Assembly: GCF_000377745.1 (NCBI RefSeq)
Contig: NZ_KB898709.1
Coordinates: forward strand, 5,001-69,000
Source: Gilvimarinus chinensis DSM 19667
GTDB lineage: Bacteria > Pseudomonadota > Gammaproteobacteria > Pseudomonadales > Cellvibrionaceae
Length of the DNA: 64,000 bases
Reading direction: 5' to 3'
The position numbers and the translations under genes are program-made. A model generated the notes under the pieces. That model worked only from the letters and a program-made list of their open reading frames with translations. It made no database searches and was not told the DNA's origin. Of this stretch, positions 27,201 through 35,288 are shown piece after piece. Each line of letters starts with the position of its first letter. Position 1 is the stretch's first letter.

Positions 27201-29249
27201 AAGCTGCGCGCCGCCAAACACGGTGGCGGTTTCGGCCTCCAGTGTCAGGCTGGTGGGGTCGCCACTGCTGCTGTTATCTTGCACCACGGTTTTACTGGTA
27301 GTGGTCTCTGCTGTAGCGCCTTGATCGTCCACGGCCACGGCCCGGAACTGATAGTTGCCTGCCGTATTAACAGCAACGTCGAAGGTGTGAATATTGCCAG
27401 AAACCTGATCTACCCATGTTTCGCTACCGCCGGGGGCAGTCATGAACAAGGTTACAGATTCTACGCTGCCATCACTGTCGTTAGCGTTCACTGCCACTGA
27501 AATCACACCACCCTCGGTAACAACTCCTGAATTTGTGCTGGCCGAAACCGTTGGTGCAAAATTGGGCTCATCTACTGGGGCACTGCTATCTTTAGTAAAA
27601 GTCGCCTGATCCTGCACGGTATACTGACCGCTTTCGTTATCCTGAACTTTAAATTCAATGGTATAGCTTTGACCCAAGGAGCCATTAAAGTTACGGGTAA
27701 ACAAGCCGTCGGTACGGGTCGCAGACAAACAGTAAGCGTCTAAACACAGATAAGCGAAATTGCCTTCCCAGTCCGGATTGTCCTGATGAAATACTTGCAA
27801 GGTGGAGTCGTCGATATAGCGAATTCCAAACTCGGCATTCGGTGCTGGATCGGGATCCCCACCGCCGTCAGCCACGACATTTTTATAGATTATTGTTTCG
27901 TCAGTGCGGCCATCGTTATCGGTGGCCACTGCGCGCAAAACGTAACTACCTGACACTGACGTATTGACGGTGAAGGTATCCGCGTCACCTTGCGAGGTTC
28001 CGACCAGCACTTCGCTGCTGTTGGGCGCGGTAACATACAAACTGATGCTGGTTACCGAACCATCGGCGTCGCTGGCACTGACGTCAACCGTAAAACTCTC
28101 ACCGACCAGTACTTCTGAATTTTGAGCCAGTAAGTTGACGCTAGGGCTTTGCGGATTAACGGAGCCCTGATCACCAAAATTAAGTTCACTGAACAGGTTA
28201 GCCCCAGCGCGAATAAAATCGGTGCCACCAGTAGCGTTTTGCCAACGGTTTAAAATAGTGCTGTTGGCCTGAACCCGGCTATCGCCCCAGTAACCTTCAG
28301 GCCCGTAAATACCATCATTAGGATTCCAGCGCGGCTGCGCATCCCAGTTAGCATTGATATAGGTAATCGCACGCAGAACATCTTTACTGCCGCTTGAGTA
28401 CTCCGCAATAAAATCAAAGTACGGCTGATACCACTCATTCCACACTTGATCGGCGGTTTTGTTGACCGGATTACTGCCAAAAGCCGCGTCGGTTGAATAG
28501 GTTAACGCGCCGGTTTTATAACGCTGCGGAGTGGATTCATTAATAAACAGTGGCTTATTGTGAGCAACGGCAAAGTCTGCCACTTTGCGCACTTCAGCCC
28601 AGTTACAATCCTGTGGCGCAAAATACGAGATACCCACCCAGTCGACTACATCATCGCCGGGGTACCACTCATCGGGGTTAATAGGCACTGGACAGTAGGT
28701 GGCGGTTTGCCAAACCAAGGCGATACGGTCGTCATAGCCTAACTGCTCAATACGATTATGCACATAAGCAAAAGTAGACTTTACCGCAGAGGGACTGTGG
28801 TTATTCCAAGGCCCATCAACTTCATAAGCCCACCGCAAGTACACGGGGCGGTTGTAGCCACCCAAAGTATTTAACAGCGTATCGATATTCGCGTTGTAAT
28901 TACCGGCTGCAACCTGATCAATCACGCCGTTCATAGAGACGCCCACCACCAGCGCCCGATCGGGATAAGTGGCGGCCAGTTCGGCCACATTGTTACGTCC
29001 TGCACCGGCATCAGCGTTATTAGTCAAACCGTCCAGGTTTGCAATCCCCACATAATTAGTGACACCTGCGGGCTGCGTGCTTACCGATGAAACATACTCA
29101 CCAATGCTTTCGATATCCTGCCCTACTGATAGCATGACCCCATCATCTGGAACCAAGGTACCACTGACCGCGTATGCCTGTGAGGCTGCAAGTGTTGCAA
29201 CCCCCAGTGTAAGGCTATGGCGGCGAAACTCTTTCCAATAGCTACTCAT
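24228..29249 (-). CDS. GH26-like hydrolase fused to CBM, Ig and di-heme oxidoreductase
   Basis: A 1673-residue secreted multidomain protein. Signal peptide 1-27; GH26-like (clan A) catalytic domain about 35-345 with probable acid/base Glu143 (LRWAYEVDGPWNN), nucleophile Glu238 (PLFINESTP) and YPGDDVVDWVGISYF. Three Ig-like/PKD-like repeats follow around 368-460, 565-657 and 797-888 (SDSDGSV motifs), two related Cys-containing modules at about 470-552 and 1000-1075, a CBM6/35-like domain at 668-788, and a Gly/Asp/Asn linker near 1080-1100. The C-terminal part (about 1400-1673) is a di-heme DHOR (DUF1111)/MauG-like domain with CGNCH (1452-1456), CASCH (1565-1569) and MHDGASDSVADAIRRHGG. Residues 1100-1400 are unassigned. 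The hydrolase-heme fusion is unusual; see findings. Confidence 0.85.
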   Translation of the reverse strand: MSSYWKEFRRHSLTLGVATLAASQAYAVSGTLVPDDGVMLSVGQDIESIGEYVSSVSTQPAGVTNYVGIANLDGLTNNADAGAGRNNVAELAATYPDRALVVGVSMNGVIDQVAAGNYNANIDTLLNTLGGYNRPVYLRWAYEVDGPWNNHSPSAVKSTFAYVHNRIEQLGYDDRIALVWQTATYCPVPINPDEWYPGDDVVDWVGISYFAPQDCNWAEVRKVADFAVAHNKPLFINESTPQRYKTGALTYSTDAAFGSNPVNKTADQVWNEWYQPYFDFIAEYSSGSKDVLRAITYINANWDAQPRWNPNDGIYGPEGYWGDSRVQANSTILNRWQNATGGTDFIRAGANLFSELNFGDQGSVNPQSPSVNLLAQNSEVLVGESFTVDVSASDADGSVTSISLYVTAPNSSEVLVGTSQGDADTFTVNTSVSGSYVLRAVATDNDGRTDETIIYKNVVADGGGDPDPAPNAEFGIRYIDDSTLQVFHQDNPDWEGNFAYLCLDAYCLSATRTDGLFTRNFNGSLGQSYTIEFKVQDNESGQYTVQDQATFTKDSSAPVDEPNFAPTVSASTNSGVVTEGGVISVAVNANDSDGSVESVTLFMTAPGGSETWVDQVSGNIHTFDVAVNTAGNYQFRAVAVDDQGATAETTTSKTVVQDNSSSGDPTSLTLEAETATVFGGAQLYPDTAASGGEGVAYISSNGAGFRIDSAPQADTVSITYASEVSGRITLRVNGSDTAVPFASTGSWVGSYNTVDVDVQVPQGASVEVRYQNGDAAMNVDLLDFTLQGGSTDPVENQAPSVTLSQPAAATLGDTINLTANASDSDGSVVSVALYATAPGMSETLVSTKNSAPYGFSITADQVGTWQFRVEATDNDGAVASDTVQVQVSDQPAPQGTVGISSPANGASFTEGESVTLGFAVNNWPLAQNDGHVHYFVNGEDQGPLYSSADVVIDGLAVGTHTLAVELAEADHTLTGVRDEVSVQVAAADDGNPGDDGGNGNEPFGVSGSTLWFATQSGWPDSGTYYLCRDLEADCYTASQNGDRYEHTFANLPGGSFTAQLKVPGMGADQFPRYDYTTNGADGGNDGGNDGGNGDPGDNIDPDSPFAHLDWTSNSLTDGEVGPPPRANPVYALATPENGHAPTSHGFAFDVDGNQLTWRWGPYIVKGAGDSGLEMHCSDDGDLTFKKVAVSGGTATIPCSGDYNYFFRYLHPNALNNNPATQWIWTGLFTTEGARVNPHNYEPFVDGSSNWMRFRHPITQDGTTAAVLDAHHNNDRLRNLDRYTIWAEDSPGDVHLGFGINGSILRNESMRNTAGGPNGQQFFALTQNPGFDSAYSYGQVISFEVTAIAGNTGAQTYNDFSHYVVGCGWCGKYGDPRLNPAGKAGTSQVFSDSGAYIDLEHNAIFTQPMVTLHKEDMVDDFILGHHLFHGVDPNKLGSSEFNDPDVQIGQDTCGNCHFRDGRGTEPVNVPGKGMRLPPPVYGVKLLEAIEGREAGFNWEGAEPTVADQVKSALVVDHGVDPVEMPPRLLELLTTYVEVLTVPARDPGTYSDPAVSQGEVAFTEIGCASCHTPVQKTRSDAPTHLRNLTIRPYTDMKTWDLGEGDFRTAPLWGIGQNIHLLERNGHEMLYMHDGASDSVADAIRRHGGDAQSVTDAYNALSDSEKTAIQEFVKTL

Positions 29250-29608
29250 GGCTTACCCTACCTTATTGTCTATTGTCGTTAATGAATGTCCGGTCGGCAA
29301 AAAACCAGATTCAAGGCATAAAAACGCAAACCAAAAGCAGGAGCAAGTTCTAGCTTAGGCAATAGTGGCGTGGAAAACGTACTGCAGAAAAAACAAAAAT
29401 TTTTTACCAGTTTTTAGTGATTATAATTTAGTTCGCCCCACACAGAGGTAACATAATTTCTTTTGTATCCTCGGGGTTTGGCAGCCGACTGTTACCTTAA
29501 AAGCGAACGGTAACAGTTACACATTTAAGCAATGTGCTTCACTTTTTTATTAATCTAAATAATCGTACGAATTTACAAGCAAAAGAATTAACCCCGCAGT
29601 AAAGATAA
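29250..29608. other. Upstream region of the GH26-heme fusion gene
   Basis: About 360 bp between the araC stop and the fusion gene. No coding sequence seen. It contains an AT-rich segment near 29380-29440, likely promoter DNA for the fusion gene, and the inverted repeat at 29489-29516. Confidence 0.5.
29489..29516. repeat. Inverted repeat CTGTTACC/GGTAACAG, possible regulator site
   Basis: Perfect 8-bp arms (29489-29496, 29509-29516) with a 12-bp gap, plus an overlapping GTAACAGTTAC dyad (29510-29520). There is no T run for a terminator, and the site lies 240 bp upstream of the fusion gene start. It may be an operator. Confidence 0.45.
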
Positions 29609-30778
29609 TTAGGCGCCATTTTCCGTGCTGGACTGAAGTGAAGAGTTCGCGTCTCGATATTGACTGGGTGTCATACCCACATGTTTACGAAACAACGTAA
29701 AAAACGATGAGCGTGAACGAAAACCGACAGATTCGTAAATTTCTTGCACCGACGCTTGGGACCACTCATCACTGGTCAAACGCTGCTTCACCTCTTCCAG
29801 TCGATACCCATTGATAAACTCAAAAAAATTTTTCCCAAACTCGCGGTTAATAACTTGAGAAAGCTGACGCGGAGACAGAGACAACTCTTCCGCCAAGCGC
29901 TCGATGTTTAAGCGGGGGCGGCAATACAGCTTATCTTCTTCCATACGCATGGTTATATAGCCCTGCACAGTTTGATCCTCCGCCGAAGAAGGCTCATCAC
30001 TAGCGGTCATTTCCTTCTCGGGCGGCGCGGGAATCTGACGGGTGGCAGGCGCGTAAAAGAGCCCCGCAAAAACAATAAAATAGATTAATCCCAATTCCAG
30101 CACGCCGGGTAAATGAACCACTGTTTCCATCAACGGCCAGGGAGCCCAAGGGTAGAAAAACGGCGGCAGAATTTCTAACGCCCAGACCAACAGAAACCCC
30201 CACACCATAAGCTTGAGCCACCCGTATTCCATCAGCTCGACCGTGCAGAAACGATCTTTTAAACGCTCAGAGTACCGTTTGATATGAATAAGCGCAGCGA
30301 CGGCAAAACCAACAGAAACAGCAAACCCCAGCACACACACCAGAACAAGTTCTCGCCAAAACATTACCTCAAGCATCGAATGCCAACCCAAAGGCTCAGA
30401 AACTACAACGACCAGCCCCGGTGCAAAAGGCCACAAACACGACCAACGCCACGGGTAAGACTCTGAGGTTAGCGCGCGCGTATAGTGGAACAACAACGGC
30501 CCATGCACACTGTAAATCAACGCCCAAAGCGCAAAGCCACTATCGCCCCAGATAGGATGCAGGACTCTAAACAGTGCGGGGTTATAAGTTAAAAGAAAAA
30601 CCAGCTGCCCTACCGCGAGCGAGATCAGAAAGGCGGACAATAATCGCTGACTGAGCGGCCGCGGAGGCCGAAGCAGCATCAATAGCCCAAACATCAGACA
30701 CTGAAACATCAACATGATTAAGATCAGATCATAGGCATTGAACTGAGATTGGTTGAGCCATTCGTAAAATTGGTGCAT
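29609..30778 (-). CDS. Membrane-bound AraC-family regulator
   Basis: 389-residue protein with about seven N-terminal membrane helices (residues 1-240) and a C-terminal AraC-type DNA-binding domain (about 285-380): LNIERLAEELSLSPRQLSQV and SVQEIYESVGFRSRSSFFTL are the two helix-turn-helix regions, ending in MTPSQYRD. The ATG at 30778 has AAGG 7 nt upstream; an in-frame start 69 bp further upstream lacks conservation. Membrane-anchored AraC regulators of this layout are frequent in marine polysaccharide degraders; their signal is usually unknown. It is divergent from xylB, with a LacI-type operator between them, and lies just upstream of the GH26-heme gene, which it may control. Confidence 0.88.
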   Translation of the reverse strand: MHQFYEWLNQSQFNAYDLILIMLMFQCLMFGLLMLLRPPRPLSQRLLSAFLISLAVGQLVFLLTYNPALFRVLHPIWGDSGFALWALIYSVHGPLLFHYTRALTSESYPWRWSCLWPFAPGLVVVVSEPLGWHSMLEVMFWRELVLVCVLGFAVSVGFAVAALIHIKRYSERLKDRFCTVELMEYGWLKLMVWGFLLVWALEILPPFFYPWAPWPLMETVVHLPGVLELGLIYFIVFAGLFYAPATRQIPAPPEKEMTASDEPSSAEDQTVQGYITMRMEEDKLYCRPRLNIERLAEELSLSPRQLSQVINREFGKNFFEFINGYRLEEVKQRLTSDEWSQASVQEIYESVGFRSRSSFFTLFRKHVGMTPSQYRDANSSLQSSTENGA

Positions 30779-31212
30779 TACGGTACCTTGAAGTCGTTTA
30801 TTGCCCCGTATGTTTATCGTTATTGTTGAATTGCGTGCTCTGCCCAAGCTTCAACTTGCTCATCAATATGATATACGTTACAGTTAACGTTAACAACTGA
30901 TCGCTGTACAAGGTTAAAAACTCGGTCGGAGAGACCCCAACATCCCACGGTCCCTCTGAAACCAAAGCATTTCTTTTACCGCTTAACCCAGGCAGTTGTA
31001 GCAAAGAGGGTTCCGTCGAATAGACCATTAGCCTGGATCAGGCAGGATGAAGGGTTTGAGGCTGTTTCCACAAGACCTCCATCGAATTACGACGCATCTG
31101 GAATCGTCACATATTGTTTTACAGCGTTACGTATCGCCCGATTGTCTGCGGCTCCATCGCCGCCCCGACCAATACTGGCCCCTAATAACAAACGAATACA
31201 ACGAGACGCACT
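30779..31212. other. araC-xylB intergenic region
   Basis: About 430 bp between divergent genes with no convincing gene. It contains the operator at 30883-30894 and a TATGAT -10-like hexamer just before it on the plus strand (about 30867-30873). A -35 could not be assigned confidently. Confidence 0.5.
30883..30894. promoter_or_regulatory. LacI-type operator between araC and xylB
   Basis: Third perfect GTTAACGTTAAC palindrome, 319 bp before xylB and 105 bp before the AraC gene start. A TATGAT-like -10 lies about 10 bp upstream on the plus strand, so a bound repressor would sit near the start point of a xylB transcript. Confidence 0.7.
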
Positions 31213-32712
31213 ATGTACTTTCTTGGTTTAGATATCGGCAGCTCCTCGGTTAAATTGTCCGTCATTGATGGCGACAGCGGCGAGCGGGTGGCCAACGCTA
31301 CCTACCCTCCGCAAGAAATGACCATCAATGCCCCTCAATCCGGCTGGGCCGAGCAAGCACCGGAAAACTGGTGGAGCGCCGTTAAAAAAGGTTGCGAGCA
31401 GCTTTGGCAAATAAAGCCGGAAGCCAGAGATAACATCGGCGCCATCGGGATTTCCTACCAAATGCACGGCTTGGTTGCCGTGGACAAAGACGGCAAAGTG
31501 CTGCGTCCGTCCATCATCTGGTGCGACAGCCGCGCGGTGGCCACCGGCGAACAGGCCTTTTCCGAACTGGGCAAGGACTGGTGCATGGCGCACTTGCTGA
31601 ACGCCCCCGGCAACTTCACCGCGGCCAAGCTGCGCTGGGTCCAGGAGAACGAGCCCGAGCTCTACAGCCGTATCGACAAGATTCTGCTTCCCGGTGATTA
31701 TATTGCCTATAAGCTGACTGGCGAATGCACCACCACCGCCTCCGGTTTATCCGAAGGGGTGTTTTGGGATTTTTCGGAAAATCAGGTAGCGGATTCATTA
31801 CTAGAACATTGGCACATTGACCCCGCTTTACTGGCCAGACAAGTCCCTAACCTAGGCATACAGGGTGAGGTGAATGAAATCGCCGCCCGCGAGCTCGGCA
31901 TCAATGCCGGTGCCAAGCTGGCCTTCCGCGCAGGCGATCAAGTTGCCAACGCAATAAGTCTTAATGTACTGGAGCCCGGTGACGTCGCCACTACCGCTGG
32001 CACCTCTGGGGTCGTTTACGCCGTGACCGACAAAAACATCGCCGACCCAGATCAGCGCATCAATACTTTTTTACACGTGAACAAAGGCAATGCCGAGGCA
32101 CACCGTGGCCTACTCGCGTGTATTAACGGTGCAGGGCGAATGAACAGCTGGCTGCGCGGTGTGTTGAGCACAGGTGGCGATATTTCTTACCCCGCATTAA
32201 ATGAACTGAGTGAGTCCGTAGCGCCGGGCAGTGATGGATTAAACGTATACCCGTTTGGTAACGGCGCCGAGCGCATCATGCGTAACAAATTATTGTCTGC
32301 ACAATTGGACGGTCTGGACTTGAACCGCCACGGGGTTAACCATATTGCCCGCGCCACGCAAGAAGGTGTGGCCTATGCAATGAATCTGGGCTTTGACTTA
32401 ATCAAAGGTTTGGGCGCCGAAACCCGGATCGTTCGCGCCGGCCACAGCAATATGTTTTTGAGCCCGATTTTCACTAGCGCGTTCGTCAACCTGATCGGCG
32501 CACCACTGGAGTTGTACCAGACCGACAGCGCCGACGGCGTCGCCCGCGCCGCAGCCTGGGGCTGCGATTTCTACACCAGCCGTGACGACGTGTTCCGCAC
32601 CCTAAGGTGCAAAGCCATACTCGAGCCGCAAACCCAACTACAAAACCAATATCAAGATCTGTACGCGCAATGGCGCACGGCGGTCGAGCAGCGTTTAACA
32701 CAAAACCACTAA
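31213..32712 (+). CDS. xylB: Xylulokinase
   Basis: 499-residue FGGY-family kinase that phosphorylates D-xylulose to xylulose-5-phosphate, feeding the pentose phosphate pathway. The N-terminal ATPase motif is GLDIGSSSVKLSVID; SYQMHGLVAVD and IIWCDSRA are xylulokinase signatures; the catalytic Asp is in FRAGDQVANAISL near residue 240; the second-domain signature spans RIVRAGHSNMFLSPIF. The length is normal. It is followed by xylA 67 bp downstream on the same strand, so it is probably cotranscribed. The upstream GTTAACGTTAAC operator links it to the TonB/GH43 regulon. Confidence 0.95.
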   Translation: MYFLGLDIGSSSVKLSVIDGDSGERVANATYPPQEMTINAPQSGWAEQAPENWWSAVKKGCEQLWQIKPEARDNIGAIGISYQMHGLVAVDKDGKVLRPSIIWCDSRAVATGEQAFSELGKDWCMAHLLNAPGNFTAAKLRWVQENEPELYSRIDKILLPGDYIAYKLTGECTTTASGLSEGVFWDFSENQVADSLLEHWHIDPALLARQVPNLGIQGEVNEIAARELGINAGAKLAFRAGDQVANAISLNVLEPGDVATTAGTSGVVYAVTDKNIADPDQRINTFLHVNKGNAEAHRGLLACINGAGRMNSWLRGVLSTGGDISYPALNELSESVAPGSDGLNVYPFGNGAERIMRNKLLSAQLDGLDLNRHGVNHIARATQEGVAYAMNLGFDLIKGLGAETRIVRAGHSNMFLSPIFTSAFVNLIGAPLELYQTDSADGVARAAAWGCDFYTSRDDVFRTLRCKAILEPQTQLQNQYQDLYAQWRTAVEQRLTQNH

Positions 32713-32779
32713 CCCACTAAAACACGGGCCGCCCTAGGGCAAGGTCCAATCTATTAACCACAGAGCCAAAAGGTTTTTT

Positions 32780-34111
32780 ATGAGCATTACATTAGGTGAT
32801 AAAGAGTATTTCCCCGGAGTCGAAAAAATCGAGTACGAAGGTGCCGAGTCCGATAATCCACTCGCCTTTAAATGGTACGACGAAAACAAAGTCGTCGCCG
32901 GAAAAACCATGAAGGAACACTTCAAGTTTGCAGTCTCCTACTGGCACACCTTCTGCGGCGCCGGTCACGATCCTTTCGGCCCTGGGCCCTTCATCTTCCC
33001 ATGGAACGAAGGCAAAGATGCCGACACCCGCGCACGCATGAAGCTGGACGCAGCTTTTGAATTTTTCACAAAATTAGGCACTCCCTACTACTGCTTCCAC
33101 GATGTAGATGTGATTGAGGAAGGCAACTCCCGCAGCGAGACCAGCGCACGTTTAGCCAAATGGGTAGGCTGGGCCAAAGAGAAACAAAAAGAGTCTGGCG
33201 TTAGATTGTTGTGGGGTACCTCGAACCTGTTCAGCAACCCACGCTTTATGAACGGTGCCTCCACCAACCCAGACTTTAACGTGGTGGCCTACGCTGGAGC
33301 ACAACTTAAAGACGCTATGGATGCCACCATCGAACTCGGCGGTGAAAACTACGTATTCTGGGGCGGCAGAGAAGGTTACATGAGCCTTCTGAATACCGAT
33401 GTAAAGCGCGAACAGGAGCACCTAGCTCGTTTTCTGACGATCGCCCGTGATTACGGACGCGCCAATGGTTTTACAGGTAACTTTCTGATTGAGCCCAAAC
33501 CAATGGAGCCTACCAAACACCAGTACGATTTCGACAGCGAAACCGTTATAGGCTTCTTACGTCATCACGGCCTCGATAAAGACTTCAAGCTGAACATTGA
33601 AACCAACCACGCCACGCTGGCGCAACACACCATGGACCACGAAATGCAAGTCGCCGCCAACGCCGGCATGCTGGGCTCCATCGATGCAAACCGCGGAGAT
33701 TATCAAAACTCGTGGGACACAGATCAGTTCCCCTACAACATTAACGAAACCGTTGAGATGATGCTGGTGCTGCTGCGCCACGGCGGCTTCCAGGGCGGCG
33801 GTGTAAACTTCGATGCGAAACGTCGTCGCAACTCCACCGACATGAACGACACCTTCCACGGACACATCGGCGGCATGGACGTGTTCGCCCGCTCACTGCT
33901 GATTGCAGATGATCTGATCCAAAAGTCTCCGCTGGAAAAAATGCGGGCCGAGCGTTACGCCTCGTTCGATAAAGGTAAAGGCGCCGATTTTGAAAAGGGC
34001 AAACTAACATTAGAGCAACTGGCGGACATCGGTAACAGTATGGGAGAGCCTAATCAGACCAGTGGCCAACAGGAGCTGTACGAAAACATGATTAATCGTT
34101 ATGTTCGCTGA
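32780..34111 (+). CDS. xylA: Xylose isomerase
   Basis: 443-residue TIM-barrel enzyme isomerising D-xylose to D-xylulose, class II length. Characteristic segments are [31 protein letters not shown] with the catalytic His and metal-site acidic residues, [45 protein letters not shown] and [19 protein letters not shown] with the remaining metal ligands. It is the second gene of a xylB-xylA unit and is followed by a strong hairpin. It works with XylB and the locus transporters; it is cytoplasmic. Confidence 0.97.
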   Translation: MSITLGDKEYFPGVEKIEYEGAESDNPLAFKWYDENKVVAGKTMKEHFKFAVSYWHTFCGAGHDPFGPGPFIFPWNEGKDADTRARMKLDAAFEFFTKLGTPYYCFHDVDVIEEGNSRSETSARLAKWVGWAKEKQKESGVRLLWGTSNLFSNPRFMNGASTNPDFNVVAYAGAQLKDAMDATIELGGENYVFWGGREGYMSLLNTDVKREQEHLARFLTIARDYGRANGFTGNFLIEPKPMEPTKHQYDFDSETVIGFLRHHGLDKDFKLNIETNHATLAQHTMDHEMQVAANAGMLGSIDANRGDYQNSWDTDQFPYNINETVEMMLVLLRHGGFQGGGVNFDAKRRRNSTDMNDTFHGHIGGMDVFARSLLIADDLIQKSPLEKMRAERYASFDKGKGADFEKGKLTLEQLADIGNSMGEPNQTSGQQELYENMINRYVR

Positions 34112-34140
34112 GCGACTCACGCGATAAGGTAACGACGACC

Positions 34141-34171
34141 AAAGCGGTCTTTGCCGTGCAAAGACCGCTTT
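34141..34171 (+). terminator. Terminator-like hairpin after xylA
   Basis: Perfect 12-bp stem AAAGCGGTCTTT/AAAGACCGCTTT (34141-34152, 34160-34171), 30 bp past the xylA stop. The T run is only TTT, so efficiency is uncertain. Confidence 0.7.
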
Positions 34172-34334
34172 CAACGCTTAGCAAACCAATCCACCACCAC
34201 ATTATTACTAAGCGACTCTACGAGCGAAAGCTTAAACGACCAAATCACTTCTGCACTAACGAGAAAAAGAAGCAATCCTCGTTAAGCCCTAACCCAGTAA
34301 ACACTACACATAACAAGTGACACTTGCTCTCATG

Positions 34335-35285
34335 TTAGTGTTCGGCCACCCTAACCACGGCCTTTTTCTTGTCGTGTTCATTGGAGGCCAGAGCATTGGG
34401 CAGTTCGTTAAAAGAGAAAGTGTTAGCAGGCTCGAGTATAAGACTGCCGTTGACGATATCTTGCATTAACGTTTCCCCGGCGCGCATCAACTTTTGCCAC
34501 TGCCGCGAGTTGCCATAGTCGTGTAAAGCGCCAAGCGCTATCTCATGGTAGGAAATGGTGCGCGTGAACGCTGGATCCACTGGCGTAGCAATGCGCCCCA
34601 GTATACTGACCACATGACCATTAGCTTGCAGCAATGGCACAAGGCTGGCGGCATGCTCGGACCCTGAGGCATCGAAAAGAGCATAGTAATCACCATCTTC
34701 CGGAGCATGCCTATGGAGGGTATGAATACCTAAATGACGCGCATCGTCTTCCGATAAGCTGCCAGATAGCGCATGAACTTCAAACCCGGACTGAACCAAG
34801 AGCTGCACGAGTATTTTATTAACCGCCCCCATGCCGGTAACCAGCACTTTTTCGCCAGCTGCCGCCGGTACCTTAGTGTAGGTTTGCCAAGCCGTGAGCA
34901 TAGGGCAAGGTAAAGCGGCAGCGCTCTCATCTGGTAAGCCATCGGGAATCACCATAAACCGTTCGGCGTTTAATAAGATCGTTTGTGCAAAGCTTCCCTG
35001 CTCGCCAAGACTTTGGTGATAGGCCACACGCCTGCCAATTAAAGAGGCGCTAACCCCTTCCCCGACTGCGATAATCTCACCCGCCCCATCCACGCCGGGA
35101 ACATGTCCGACGGGCCAGGAGCGCGGATCGTTCTGAATAAATTTCCAATCCACCGGGTTAATACCTATCGCCGTATTTTTTACGAGAACCTGTCCCGCCA
35201 GTGGCTGAGGAACGGCTTTTTGCTGCAACAATAACGGCACCCCTTTCCCTTGAAAGGTCCAGGCAGAAGTCAAAGCTTCAGTCAT
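34335..35285 (-). CDS. Quinone-oxidoreductase-like MDR family protein
   Basis: 316-residue medium-chain dehydrogenase/reductase of the zinc-free quinone oxidoreductase type. The N-terminal GroES-like domain has INPVDWKF and GHVPGVDGAGEIIAVGEGV; the Rossmann domain has EKVLVTGMGAVNKILVQLL, where the usual GxGxxG is altered to GMGAVN. It probably uses NADPH to reduce quinones or enals. It lies 3 bp downstream of dkgB on the same strand, so the two are very likely cotranscribed; both are NADPH-linked carbonyl-detoxifying types. The exact substrate is unknown. Confidence 0.8.
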   Translation of the reverse strand: MTEALTSAWTFQGKGVPLLLQQKAVPQPLAGQVLVKNTAIGINPVDWKFIQNDPRSWPVGHVPGVDGAGEIIAVGEGVSASLIGRRVAYHQSLGEQGSFAQTILLNAERFMVIPDGLPDESAAALPCPMLTAWQTYTKVPAAAGEKVLVTGMGAVNKILVQLLVQSGFEVHALSGSLSEDDARHLGIHTLHRHAPEDGDYYALFDASGSEHAASLVPLLQANGHVVSILGRIATPVDPAFTRTISYHEIALGALHDYGNSRQWQKLMRAGETLMQDIVNGSLILEPANTFSFNELPNALASNEHDKKKAVVRVAEH

Positions 35286-35288
35286 GAC

